Notes under the pieces: generated by a model | Told to the model about the DNA's origin: nothing | Database searches by the model: none | What the model saw: the letters and a program-made list of their open reading frames with translations, nothing else | Part shown: one piece after another, positions 19,205 through 27,315 of the stretch | Numbering within the stretch: the first letter of the stretch is position 1 | How the letters are laid out: each line of letters starts with the position of its first letter | Position numbers and translations under genes: made by a program | Origin: Chitinophagaceae bacterium UBA7600 | GTDB lineage: Bacteria > Bacteroidota > Bacteroidia > Chitinophagales > Chitinophagaceae | Length of the DNA: 64,000 bases | Assembly (NCBI GenBank): GCA_002478885.1 | Contig: DLKC01000012.1 | Span: forward strand, 4,311 to 68,310 | Direction: 5' to 3'

Positions 19205-19514
19205 CCCGGTTCACCCTTCCCTTTTTATGGCATCACAGCACCGGCACTCCTTGTTACCGGTAATGCACTTCAACAACCGCCGAGGCCTGGGGGTTAACCT
19301 GGCATTATTCCATCATTTCCATCTCATGTGTCATGCAACGCGCCGCTTTTTATAACTCACTTGTACTCCTTAAATGATCTTTGGATGGAGCTGAAACGGG
19401 AGACGAGTAAAGAAAAATGTAGCAGCCGCCGCCAAAACAGGGTTGGAGGCCCGAAAACCGGGATGGACGACCAAGAATTGGTTTTTGCCTGGCTCTACCA
19501 ACTCCCTACCAACC

Positions 19515-19547
19515 ATCTACCAAGTATCTACCAAGTATCTACCAAGT
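19515..19547 (+). repeat. Three perfect 11-bp tandem repeats
   Basis: ATCTACCAAGT repeated three times without a mismatch. The preceding ~20 bp contain looser CTACCAAC units, suggesting an older, decayed array. Confidence 0.85.
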
Positions 19548-19757
19548 AAGGGCGGAGTAAAGGACTGTCTTGTACCGATAAAAACTAACAAACGTTTGCG
19601 CCTGATAAGGAAAAAACCTTACAATTGTATACCCTATAGTGATGACAGCATCCTCCCGCAGTTGAAGTAACCCGTTTCAAGTGTTTACCTGCGATTCACC
19701 ATTCACTATTCAGCATTGAAGCTTTCTCACGTCCCTTGCCCGATGTGTCACTTCTCC

Positions 19758-21596
19758 CTAATTCAGATTGAGCGTCTTATCTTTTGGATATTTTACACTA
19801 TAGGCAAAGCGGATCTTTTTGCTTTCGCCTGCAGCAAGATTGATCTTCCAGTTGAGAATGCCAAGATCTTTATTGATTTCCGCATCGCTGCTCTCCAGCA
19901 ACTCCACCTCGATTTCTTTGTTCGTTGTGAGCGGGTACTGGTCTTTCAGCAGCAGGTTCACCGGTTCATTCTTATTATTCTTTACCGTTATTTCGTAAGT
20001 AAATTTTTGAAGCTTGTTGGCTCCCAGGAATTTCACACTGCTGAAGTCTGCAAGCTTTTCTCTTTTTATTACAACACGCCTGTCTCTTCCCAGGGTAAGG
20101 TTCAACGTATCTGTAGTTGAATTCGGATCAATAAATGACTTGCCTACATAAGTTCCTTCAACAATAATGTTGGCATCGCCGGGCAAGAGGTTGAGTTTCT
20201 CCCAGTCAGCGATTTCAGCGAGCAGGTATGGGTCTTTATCCATCTTTGGCACTGCATAATGTTTATAATTGGCAGGCACATCAATGTTTTGTAAAGTGGC
20301 AGTTTGCTCTTTACCATTGGTCGGGACATCATAAGGCATATCAATATCAAAACTTACGTTGAGTGCGTTATCTGCAATGGAAATATAGTCTTCCAGCCCT
20401 TCTTTTAAATCAACAACAACCGCTCCCCCTGCGGCCTGCGAGCCATACATCGCCAATGCGGCCGATGCTTTTAGTTTACTTATCTTCTTAATGGAAGACG
20501 GTGCAATCTTCTGAAATTCATATTCACTCATGACCGCACCATTCACGATGTATACCGGTTTCGGGCGATCTGCGCTACTGCCTGATGTTTCACTATCCGT
20601 ATCTCCATAGCCAACAACCACTACTTCATTTAACTGCGAACCGGCATTCAGGCCCGCAACCTTGCCATCCAATGATTGTATGGTGTTCATTCCCCGTAAA
20701 CGGATCGCATTGTCCATTACCGATACCGGGTTGATATAACCCAAAAACCATGACTGCATAACAGGTGCATTGCCCCACTGTGCAGGAACAGAAGTGGAAA
20801 GTGATAGCTTCACTTGCTTCCAGTCAATACCTGTCGTTTGAACGATCTTCGCTTTATAGATCATCTTCACCGGGCTTTTGGTGTTTTCAATTCTTATATC
20901 ATAATAAGGTGTCCAGTAAGCGTTGCCTGCTATATAAGAAACAATAAAATCAGCTTTGCCGCCAATAGCTGCGGACAGCTGCAGCGTTAGTCTTCCGGCC
21001 GTGCTTACATTTTTCTTTTGCTCTTCTGCAATCTGCTTATTGATATTTTCTGTTACCAGCAGCAGTTTGGCTCTCTTGTCATTCAACTGCTGTATCTCAT
21101 TTTGCAGTTCAGATGATTTGGACTTATAATAATCGATCAGCTTTGTTAGTTCAGCAACACTAAGCCCCGCCTGCTGGCCTTTAATATCCCGGTTACTTTT
21201 CAAAACATCCAACAGGTCTGAGGCGACCGTAAGCGACAAATTTATTTTAGCAATTTGGTCAGATATCTTATCAAGCGAGTCCTGCAACAGTTGCAACTTC
21301 GGGGTTTTCTCCGATGAGATGAGATAGTTGTTGGAGAACTCAACCCCAAGTATCGTCACCGTTGACGGCGCCTTAATTTGTATGCTGTTGATGTCAATCG
21401 TATTTCCGAGGTTCTCTATCACCAGTTCGTTGTTTCCCTGCTTTAAGACAGCTGAAGCATTGTGCAGCAGTTCTGCGCCACTCCTGTAAACGGTTACAGA
21501 TTTAAGATCGGCCTGTGTAATGTTTGATACCTCTTTTGCATAAAGGGCAGTAAAAGACAGCAGGAAGACGACAATTAATATGTTCCTTGTTTTCAT
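19758..21596 (-). CDS. DUF4139/MuiA-family protein with SusC-plug-like insert
   Basis: A 612-residue exported protein (signal peptide ~1-20, 'MKTRNILIVVFLLSFTALYA'). The N-terminal DUF4140-like part ('VTVYRSGAELLHNASAVLK') is followed by a coiled-coil stretch (~95-195) and a DUF4139-like beta region ('YIAGNAYWTPYYDIRI'). Both are typical of the mucoidy-inhibitor MuiA group, whose function is poorly known. Within the DUF4139 region, residues ~295-397 resemble a TonB-receptor plug: 'IRLRGMNTIQSLDGKVAGL', 'VVVVGYG', 'PVYIVNGAVMSEYEFQKI', then 'AMYGSQAAGGAVVVDL'. No beta-barrel follows, so it is not a receptor. Confidence 0.82.
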   Translation of the reverse strand: MKTRNILIVVFLLSFTALYAKEVSNITQADLKSVTVYRSGAELLHNASAVLKQGNNELVIENLGNTIDINSIQIKAPSTVTILGVEFSNNYLISSEKTPKLQLLQDSLDKISDQIAKINLSLTVASDLLDVLKSNRDIKGQQAGLSVAELTKLIDYYKSKSSELQNEIQQLNDKRAKLLLVTENINKQIAEEQKKNVSTAGRLTLQLSAAIGGKADFIVSYIAGNAYWTPYYDIRIENTKSPVKMIYKAKIVQTTGIDWKQVKLSLSTSVPAQWGNAPVMQSWFLGYINPVSVMDNAIRLRGMNTIQSLDGKVAGLNAGSQLNEVVVVGYGDTDSETSGSSADRPKPVYIVNGAVMSEYEFQKIAPSSIKKISKLKASAALAMYGSQAAGGAVVVDLKEGLEDYISIADNALNVSFDIDMPYDVPTNGKEQTATLQNIDVPANYKHYAVPKMDKDPYLLAEIADWEKLNLLPGDANIIVEGTYVGKSFIDPNSTTDTLNLTLGRDRRVVIKREKLADFSSVKFLGANKLQKFTYEITVKNNKNEPVNLLLKDQYPLTTNKEIEVELLESSDAEINKDLGILNWKINLAAGESKKIRFAYSVKYPKDKTLNLN

Positions 21597-21728
21597 ATAC
21601 AGCTATTTCAGGAACAGATGCATTAAAAACATGAATTACACACAGCAATGCCAATAAATCATTTACAGCGTTACCTGTTGGGTTTATCTTCTTTGTGGTC
21701 TTTATTGCTCAACAGATTACCGGCAGCA

Positions 21729-21768
21729 CAAGGTTCCGATGCCGGATAAGCCAGCATTACCGCGCAAC
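21729..21768 (+). repeat. Dispersed repeat, stem-loop-insert subtype
   Basis: The CGA/CGCAAC halves are separated by TGCCGG-ATAAG-CCAGCA, a 6-bp stem with one mismatch, then TTACCG. Confidence 0.65.
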
Positions 21769-21806
21769 GGATGTCACCTGGTTGTTCCAAAGCAGGGAAC
21801 AAAAAA

Positions 21807-22898
21807 CTATTTCAACACCTGCTGCAATTTGCTTTCCAGTGCGGGGCCGCGAAGATTTTTTGCAATGATATTTCCCGCGGGGTCGATGAGAAAATTCTGC
21901 GGAATGGTTTCAACATTGTACATCAGGCCTACAGAACTTTCAGCGGTACGCACATCAATAACATGCGTCCACGTTAGTTTATCATTCCTGATTGCCTGGA
22001 GCCAGTTGGCGGGCTCTGTGTCAATGGATACACTGAGTATAGTGAAGTTTTTGTTTTGAAATTTGTGATAGGCCGCAACCACATTGGGATTCTCTTTCCT
22101 GCAGGGCCCGCACCAACTGGCCCAGAAATCAAGCAACACATATTTACCCTTGAACTGCGAAAGCGATACCGCTTTTCCCAACGTGTCTTTCAAAGTAAAA
22201 TCAGTTGCCCTGGAACCTACCGATGCAACCTTGCCTTTATCGATCACGTGCTGTACACCCATTGCGTAAACATTGTTTTTCGCTGCGGAATCAAGCGAAA
22301 GCAGCCTTCTCTCGAGGAGTACAACATCTTTATTGGGATCAACATCATAGCTGTAAGCAAGTACCAGCGACGACACCGGCGATGTTTTCCGCCGTTCTAT
22401 AAACCGGTCAATACTTGTCTGGTAAAGTGTATAAGCCGTGTTAAGCATGATCGCCGAAGAATCGCGTGCGCCCGGCGTTGCCGCCATTTGCATTTGCTGG
22501 CGGTAGTATGCAACAAAATCGCCTAATGGCTTTATCTGGTTGATAAATTCTTCGTAGTCTGACTGTGTCGGGGAACCAACAAAGGAAAGATCACCAAAGT
22601 TTTCGTCTGCACCGGTGATCGTTATTTGTTCATTGCCGTTGAACAGGAATATTCTTTTGTTCAAGGCAGGGAATACGATCATACGGCCATCGGGGTGGTC
22701 CACTTTGCCGCTCAGTATAAAGCTTCCATTGACAACAGTTGATTTTGCCAGCGTATCTGTGTTGCCTGAACCGGTGAGGTAAACAAAGGTATTATCAGGC
22801 AATCCTTTGATATTCCCCTTTATCACAAAGCCATCAGCTAACTGCTGTGCAATCGCAAAAACCGGGAGTGTTAATATGCAGACTAAGAAAAATTTCAT
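21807..22898 (-). CDS. TlpA-like thiol-disulfide oxidoreductase with DUF4369 domain
   Basis: A 363-residue periplasmic protein with a signal peptide (~1-17). Residues ~20-110 form a DUF4369-type beta domain ('FVIKGNIKGLPDNTFVYL'), then a helical linker. Residues ~228-363 form a thioredoxin fold with 'FTLKDTLGKAVSLSQFKGKYVLLDFWASWCGPC'-type sequence; the redox pair is Cys263/Cys266. Such proteins reduce or shuffle disulfides in the periplasm of Bacteroidota. hisIE lies directly upstream with a 1-bp gap, so the two are probably cotranscribed although functionally unrelated. Confidence 0.9.
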   Translation of the reverse strand: MKFFLVCILTLPVFAIAQQLADGFVIKGNIKGLPDNTFVYLTGSGNTDTLAKSTVVNGSFILSGKVDHPDGRMIVFPALNKRIFLFNGNEQITITGADENFGDLSFVGSPTQSDYEEFINQIKPLGDFVAYYRQQMQMAATPGARDSSAIMLNTAYTLYQTSIDRFIERRKTSPVSSLVLAYSYDVDPNKDVVLLERRLLSLDSAAKNNVYAMGVQHVIDKGKVASVGSRATDFTLKDTLGKAVSLSQFKGKYVLLDFWASWCGPCRKENPNVVAAYHKFQNKNFTILSVSIDTEPANWLQAIRNDKLTWTHVIDVRTAESSVGLMYNVETIPQNFLIDPAGNIIAKNLRGPALESKLQQVLK

Positions 22899-22899
22899 G

Positions 22900-23499
22900 C
22901 TACCTGTTTGAATGACGGTCTTTCAACAATTGAATTACATTTTGCAATTTATATCCTTTTGCGTTAAGCAAAATCAAATAATGAAAGAGCAGGTCGGCGG
23001 CCTCATTTAAAAAAAGCTCTTCGTTATTGTCCTTTGCTTCAATCACCAATTCAACGGCTTCTTCGCCCACTTTCTGCGCAATTTTATTGATGCCGGTTGA
23101 AAACAATTTTGAAACATACGATGCGTCAGGTGAAACTTTCCTGCGCAGGTTAATAATGTCTTCGAGGTAAAACAAAAAATCGTCGCTGTGGTTTTTTTCG
23201 CTCCAGCAGGTGTCGGCGCCGGTATGGCAAACCGGGCCCAGCGGGTTAGCCTTTATCAGCAGCGTATCATTATCGCAGTCGACCGCAACACTTTTCACCT
23301 CAAGAAAATTACCGCTCTCCTCGCCTTTCGTCCATAACCTTTTTTTGCTACGGCTGTAAAAAGTAACCTTGCCGCTCTCCTCTGTTTTATGAAAAGCTTC
23401 TTCGTTCATAAACCCAAGCATCAATACCTTGTGTGTTTCGTAATCCTGCACAATGGCTGGAACAAGCCCGTCGCCGTATTTCTTAAAATCAACTTTCAT
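22900..23499 (-). CDS. hisIE: Histidine biosynthesis bifunctional HisIE
   Basis: A 199-residue fusion catalysing steps 2 and 3 of histidine synthesis. The N-terminal phosphoribosyl-AMP cyclohydrolase (~1-105) shows 'LMLGFMNEEAF', 'SRSKKRLWTKGE' and the metal-binding 'DCDNDTLLIKA' and 'CHTGADTCW'. The C-terminal phosphoribosyl-ATP pyrophosphatase (~112-199) shows 'KVGEEAVELVIEAKD' and 'EAADLLFHYLILL'. No other his gene is in the window, so hisIE is detached here from the rest of a his operon, or that operon lies elsewhere. Confidence 0.96.
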   Translation of the reverse strand: MKVDFKKYGDGLVPAIVQDYETHKVLMLGFMNEEAFHKTEESGKVTFYSRSKKRLWTKGEESGNFLEVKSVAVDCDNDTLLIKANPLGPVCHTGADTCWSEKNHSDDFLFYLEDIINLRRKVSPDASYVSKLFSTGINKIAQKVGEEAVELVIEAKDNNEELFLNEAADLLFHYLILLNAKGYKLQNVIQLLKDRHSNR

Positions 23500-23515
23500 A
23501 AAAAATAATTCGCAG

Positions 23516-23523
23516 CGAAGTTA
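23516..23523 (-). promoter_or_regulatory. -7-like element for hisIE
   Basis: TAACTTCG on the minus strand, 16 nt before the hisIE start; same octamer as before the J-domain gene. Confidence 0.35.
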
Positions 23524-23533
23524 AAGGATTTAT

Positions 23534-23585
23534 GTGCCCGGCTGCAATACTTGTAGCGTCGCCTGTTGCGTCGCACACTTCAGGG
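23534..23585 (-). repeat. Dispersed intergenic repeat, complete copy
   Basis: On the minus strand: CCCTGAAGT, core GTGCGACGCAAC (23565-23576), 21-nt spacer, right box AGCCGGGCAC (23534-23543). Confidence 0.85.
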
Positions 23586-23609
23586 TTCAGCGCCATTGGC
23601 AGCCAACGG

Positions 23610-24032
23610 CTATGGTTTTGCGGCGGCCTCTGCAACGGCGGCGCTCATCAGTGAAAGAGCAATGCTGTCTGTGCCTTTTGGCAAGCGGTACCTTATTTTA
23701 AAATCTTCGACGGTGCCGGGTTTAATGACATCGCTGAAAACATCTTCATGTTCTTCCAGCATGGCGCTTCCTTTGTAGCAAAGCATCTTAACCCTCACCT
23801 CTTTGTATGCCGTAACGCTGGCCTTGTTGCTGATCGTTCCGCTTACAACCGTTTGACCGATGAGGTTCTTTTTATGATCGCCGCGCACCGACAAAAAATG
23901 CAGCGGGTTCTTTTGTTCCTGTTCGGCAAGGCTTTCTTTATGCTGTTCGTAAGCCTGGTCTTCCGTTTTGCTGTTGTTGCCGCAGGAAGCGATAAGCAAT
24001 AAAAACAAAAACAGGACGGGGATATATTTCAT
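23610..24032 (-). CDS. Small lipoprotein, unknown function
   Basis: 140 residues. The start 'MKYIPVLFLFLLLIASCGNN' is a lipoprotein signal with lipobox IASC, so Cys17 would be lipidated. A charged linker (~20-40) precedes an ~85-residue beta-rich domain ('GQTVVSGTISNKASVTAYKEV', 'VIKPGTVEDFKIRYRLPKG'). This resembles the DUF-type 'FxLyD' immunoglobulin-like fold found in many envelope lipoproteins. The frame extends 55 codons upstream, but that part is not signal-like. Function unknown. Confidence 0.78.
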   Translation of the reverse strand: MKYIPVLFLFLLLIASCGNNSKTEDQAYEQHKESLAEQEQKNPLHFLSVRGDHKKNLIGQTVVSGTISNKASVTAYKEVRVKMLCYKGSAMLEEHEDVFSDVIKPGTVEDFKIRYRLPKGTDSIALSLMSAAVAEAAAKP

Positions 24033-24082
24033 TTTCAATCTTTGTAGTTGATCAATCGTACTATCTGCCGCTCTAACGTAAA

Positions 24083-24135
24083 CAGTACAAGGGTGCGACG
24101 CAAGAGCCGATGCCATGAAACACTGCAGCCCGGAC
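24083..24135 (+). repeat. Dispersed intergenic repeat, complete copy
   Basis: Left flank CAGTACAAG, core GTGCGACGCAAG (24093-24104), 22-nt spacer, right box AGCCCGGAC (24127-24135). Confidence 0.85.
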
Positions 24136-24227
24136 AACAATAAAAATCGTGTCGCCCGGTAACAACAGCAGCCGGGGATACGTGCTTCTTCGTGCATTAA
24201 GCCGCAACCGAAAATGGGTAAATGCGG

Positions 24228-25334
24228 CTATGCTTCCAAACCCATCCACACTGCCCCGCCGATGCTGTTGCGCGTTGCCCCGGTTACGGAACTCATCACG
24301 GTATCTTCTTCTCTCCAACGCAACACAGCCAGCAGTGCCATGATCAACGCTTCTTTGTAGCGGATTATTTTTTCATCGGGCACCACAACCTCGATATTCA
24401 AGGGTTTTAGCGCGGTTTTAATAGCTGCTATCAGGAACCCGTTGAAAGCGCCGCCACCGGTTATAAGCATTTGCCCGCCCATAACGGCACCGGCAGGAAA
24501 GCTGGTCATTAACCCGTTTATGGCATAAACCATTTGCTGGGTGATGTGTTCGCTATAAGTGCGCAGCGCATCCTCCACAGGAATGGCATATGATTGAATA
24601 ATCGGGTAGACTTCTTCCACGCCAAAATTATTTGCCAGTGATTTTGGAAACGGTTGCCGGTAATAAGGCAGCGCATTCAGTTGTGTAAGCAATGCAGTAT
24701 TTAGCTTGCCCCCGGCTGCGAAAACGCCATCGTCATCGTATGCTTTTCCAAGTTCATTGGCAAGCATATTCAACACCCGGTTGGCAGGGCAGATATCGAA
24801 TGCGATATAGGCATCATTGTGCCGGAAAGAAAGGTTGGCAATACCGCCTATATTCAGGCAAAACGCATATTGGGGAAACAATAATTTCTCACCAACCGGA
24901 ACTATAGGGGCACCTTGCCCGCCAAGCGCAACATCCATTGCCCTGAGATCGCTAACTACATTGATGCCTGTGACGGCAGCGATGGCTGCGCCGTCGCCCA
25001 GTTGCGAAGTCATCCCGGATTGCGGCGAATGAAAAACAGTGTGACCATGAGAACCGATCAACTGCACCTGGTGATACAAGCTGTTCTTTTGTATAAAATC
25101 GTTTACCAGCCCGGCTGTAAATTTCCCATAGGCTGCATGCAGTAAAAGGTAGTCATACGCATTCAGCTCCCCGGCTTGTTGCAATTGTTTTACCCATTCA
25201 TCGCTGTATGCAACACACTCAGCATATTTGATGTCATAATTCCATGAATTGCCTTTAGCTTCAAATTCGGCAAAAACAATATCGAGGCCGTCGAGCGAGG
25301 AGCCGCTCATTAAACCAATAACACGGTAGATCAT
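24228..25334 (-). CDS. anmK: Anhydro-N-acetylmuramic acid kinase
   Basis: A 368-residue sugar kinase that opens and phosphorylates 1,6-anhydroMurNAc to MurNAc-6-phosphate in peptidoglycan recycling. The family start 'YRVIGLMSGSSLDGLDIVF' carries the ATP phosphate loop. 'SHGHTVFHSP' and 'NIGGIANLSF' are conserved, and 'FDICPANRVLNMLA' and 'LITGGGAFNGFLI' complete the ASKHA fold. It is divergent from upp. A symporter/serine-hydrolase operon of the kind seen with muropeptide salvage lies 3 kb away; no MurQ etherase is in the window. Confidence 0.95.
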   Translation of the reverse strand: MIYRVIGLMSGSSLDGLDIVFAEFEAKGNSWNYDIKYAECVAYSDEWVKQLQQAGELNAYDYLLLHAAYGKFTAGLVNDFIQKNSLYHQVQLIGSHGHTVFHSPQSGMTSQLGDGAAIAAVTGINVVSDLRAMDVALGGQGAPIVPVGEKLLFPQYAFCLNIGGIANLSFRHNDAYIAFDICPANRVLNMLANELGKAYDDDGVFAAGGKLNTALLTQLNALPYYRQPFPKSLANNFGVEEVYPIIQSYAIPVEDALRTYSEHITQQMVYAINGLMTSFPAGAVMGGQMLITGGGAFNGFLIAAIKTALKPLNIEVVVPDEKIIRYKEALIMALLAVLRWREEDTVMSSVTGATRNSIGGAVWMGLEA

Positions 25335-25434
25335 TCGCTTTTTTATTTATAAATTTATGCTTGCTGATTAAAGATTTGGTCTTACTTTCCGGTCATGATC
25401 TGCAAGATGCAAATTAAAATGAACCATTCTGCTT

Positions 25435-26088
25435 ATGGTAGTTAATTTAAGTGAAAGACACAGCCTTATCACCAACTGGCTCGGTGAAATACGGGACATA
25501 TCCGTTCAGAACGACCGGATGAGGTTTCGTAAAAACCTCGAGCGTATCGGTGAAGTAATGGCTTATGAAATCAGCAGGGAATTGCCATGGGTGGAAAAGG
25601 ATATTCAAACACCGCTTGGCATTCATACAGGAAAGGTTTTGAAAGAACAGCCGGTGCTTGCCACCATCTTAAGAGCGGGGCTACCGCTTCATACCGGCAT
25701 GCTTAATTTCTTTGATAAGGCCGACAACGCATTTATCTCGGCATACCGCAAACATCACCGCGATGGTACTTTTGAAATAGAACTGGATTATGTAAGTTGC
25801 CCGTCACTGGAAAACAGGATATTGATCATCTGCGACCCCATGTTGGCCACCGGTGCGTCAATGGTAAAAACAATTGAAAAAATAAAAGACGAGGGTACCC
25901 CATCGGTAATTTATGTTGCCAGTGTTATTGCGTGTACTGAAGGTATTGAATACATTCGCAGGGAAGCCGGTGATGATGTACGTATCTGGTGCGCTGATAT
26001 TGACGACGAACTTACAGCCAAGGGATACATCGTTCCCGGCCTTGGCGATGCAGGTGACCTTGCTTATGGAACCAAAACACAGAACTAA
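25435..26088 (+). CDS. upp: Uracil phosphoribosyltransferase
   Basis: A 217-residue pyrimidine-salvage enzyme making UMP from uracil and PRPP. The PRPP-binding loop is 'ILIICDPMLATGASMVKTIE'. 'ILRAGLPLHTGML' and 'DDELTAKGYIVPGLGDAGD' form the uracil side, as in bacterial Upp. Length is normal. The porP/sprF-like gene starts 61 bp downstream in the same direction. Confidence 0.95.
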   Translation: MVVNLSERHSLITNWLGEIRDISVQNDRMRFRKNLERIGEVMAYEISRELPWVEKDIQTPLGIHTGKVLKEQPVLATILRAGLPLHTGMLNFFDKADNAFISAYRKHHRDGTFEIELDYVSCPSLENRILIICDPMLATGASMVKTIEKIKDEGTPSVIYVASVIACTEGIEYIRREAGDDVRIWCADIDDELTAKGYIVPGLGDAGDLAYGTKTQN

Positions 26089-26149
26089 TCAACCGGCACA
26101 GGAAAATAAAAAAGCACAATATCCGTTATAACAAAGCCTAACGACTGAA

Positions 26150-27169
26150 ATGACAAAACATATACTGCTTATACTGATCTTTTTTTCTCTGGCAGGCATT
26201 GTTAATGCCCAGGACCCCCATTTTTCCCAATTCTTCTCTTCCCCTCTCACGCTTAACCCCGCTTTCACCGGCAAATTCGACGGCAACGTGCGTGTGGCAG
26301 GCAATTACAGGAACCAGTGGCCCACGATTAACCGTGCTTACCAGACGGGTACCATTTCGGTTGACTTCCCTATACTTAAACAAAAACTCGACTACCGTGA
26401 TACCTGGGGTGTTGGCGTAATGGGTTATAGCGATAAGGGTGCAGATGGCGCCGTGTCTTTTAACTATGCATCGATCTCAACAGCTTATCATAAGGGGCTT
26501 GATGAGGATGGGTACAAACAACTTGGCCTGGGCGTACAGGGAACGTATTCCAATATGCTGATCAATACTTCAAAGCTCACTTTTGAAGACCAGTTGACGA
26601 TTAACGGCACTTTTACCAACCCTACGCAGGAAACGTTTGGCAACACTACGCTCAATTCAAGCTTTTTCGATCTTAATGCAGGGCTGCTATATACTTCGAG
26701 CAGCACCGACCGCAATAACCTTTATGCAGGCGTGAGTCTTTACCATATTAACAGGCCAAAACAGAATTTCAACAGCGGCCCCGAATATTTACTTAACCCG
26801 CGGGCCACTTTCCATGCCGGCGGTTATTTTCCGACAGGTGAAATGACAACGCTACACCTGAGTGCATTGTACAGCACACAGGCCGGTGCGCATGAAACAC
26901 TGGTGGGCGCTGCCATGCAATTCTCCGCAGGCGGGCTCTCCACTGTCGATAATCCCGTAAGTTTCTATGGTGGTTTGTGGATGCGCTTAGGCGATGCCAT
27001 TATCCCCTATGTAGGCCTCGAATACCAGAACCTCCGTTTTGGATTTACCTATGATGTAAATACCTCCAGTCTTAAGTCGGCTTCGCAAAGCCGCGGCGGT
27101 TTGGAATTGTCGCTTATTTATATTGCCAAAACACCCGGCAGCAAAGGCATTCCCTGTCCAAAATTCTAA
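26150..27169 (+). CDS. PorP/SprF-family type IX secretion membrane protein
   Basis: A 339-residue outer-membrane protein with a signal peptide ('MTKHILLILIFFSLAGIVNAQ'). The N-terminus 'DPHFSQFFSSPLTLNPAFTG' is diagnostic of the PorP/SprF family. The rest is a 14-strand-like beta barrel ('GNYRNQW', 'LGVGVQGTYSN'-type strands, 'LNPRATFHAGGYFPTG'). Members serve as outer-membrane anchors for type IX cargo or gliding adhesins, typically encoded next to their cargo. No cargo adjoins here; the nearest type IX substrate in the window is at 14-16 kb. Confidence 0.93.
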   Translation: MTKHILLILIFFSLAGIVNAQDPHFSQFFSSPLTLNPAFTGKFDGNVRVAGNYRNQWPTINRAYQTGTISVDFPILKQKLDYRDTWGVGVMGYSDKGADGAVSFNYASISTAYHKGLDEDGYKQLGLGVQGTYSNMLINTSKLTFEDQLTINGTFTNPTQETFGNTTLNSSFFDLNAGLLYTSSSTDRNNLYAGVSLYHINRPKQNFNSGPEYLLNPRATFHAGGYFPTGEMTTLHLSALYSTQAGAHETLVGAAMQFSAGGLSTVDNPVSFYGGLWMRLGDAIIPYVGLEYQNLRFGFTYDVNTSSLKSASQSRGGLELSLIYIAKTPGSKGIPCPKF

Positions 27170-27187
27170 TGTTTTTAAAAAATTTGG

Positions 27188-27239
27188 CAGCCAGCTGCGC
27201 TGCAGTTGTCAACTTCGTTGTGTCACTCACCTGTACACC
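27188..27239 (-). repeat. Dispersed repeat, GTGAGTGACACAAC subtype
   Basis: On the minus strand: left flank GTGTACAG, core GTGAGTGACACAAC (27217-27230), 20-nt spacer, right box AGCTGGCTG (27188-27196). Confidence 0.7.
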
Positions 27240-27315
27240 ATCGCAACATTCAACAGTCATGCGGCCCCACCTGCACTGGTGACAGGCTCTTAGCTGTTCT
27301 CCCCAAAAAAGATGG

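Larger units (their letters stand above)
19085..19757. other. Large intergenic region with palindrome and tandem repeats
   Basis: 673 bp between the prfC start and the 3' end of the DUF4139 gene, with no supported gene. It holds the prfC -7 element, a 30-bp palindrome (19175-19204) and an 11-bp tandem repeat (19515-19547). Open frames across it are short and have no family resemblance. Confidence 0.65.

Noticed and set aside
19515..19547. CRISPR-like array
   Set aside because: Units are 11 bp with no spacers and no cas genes nearby.
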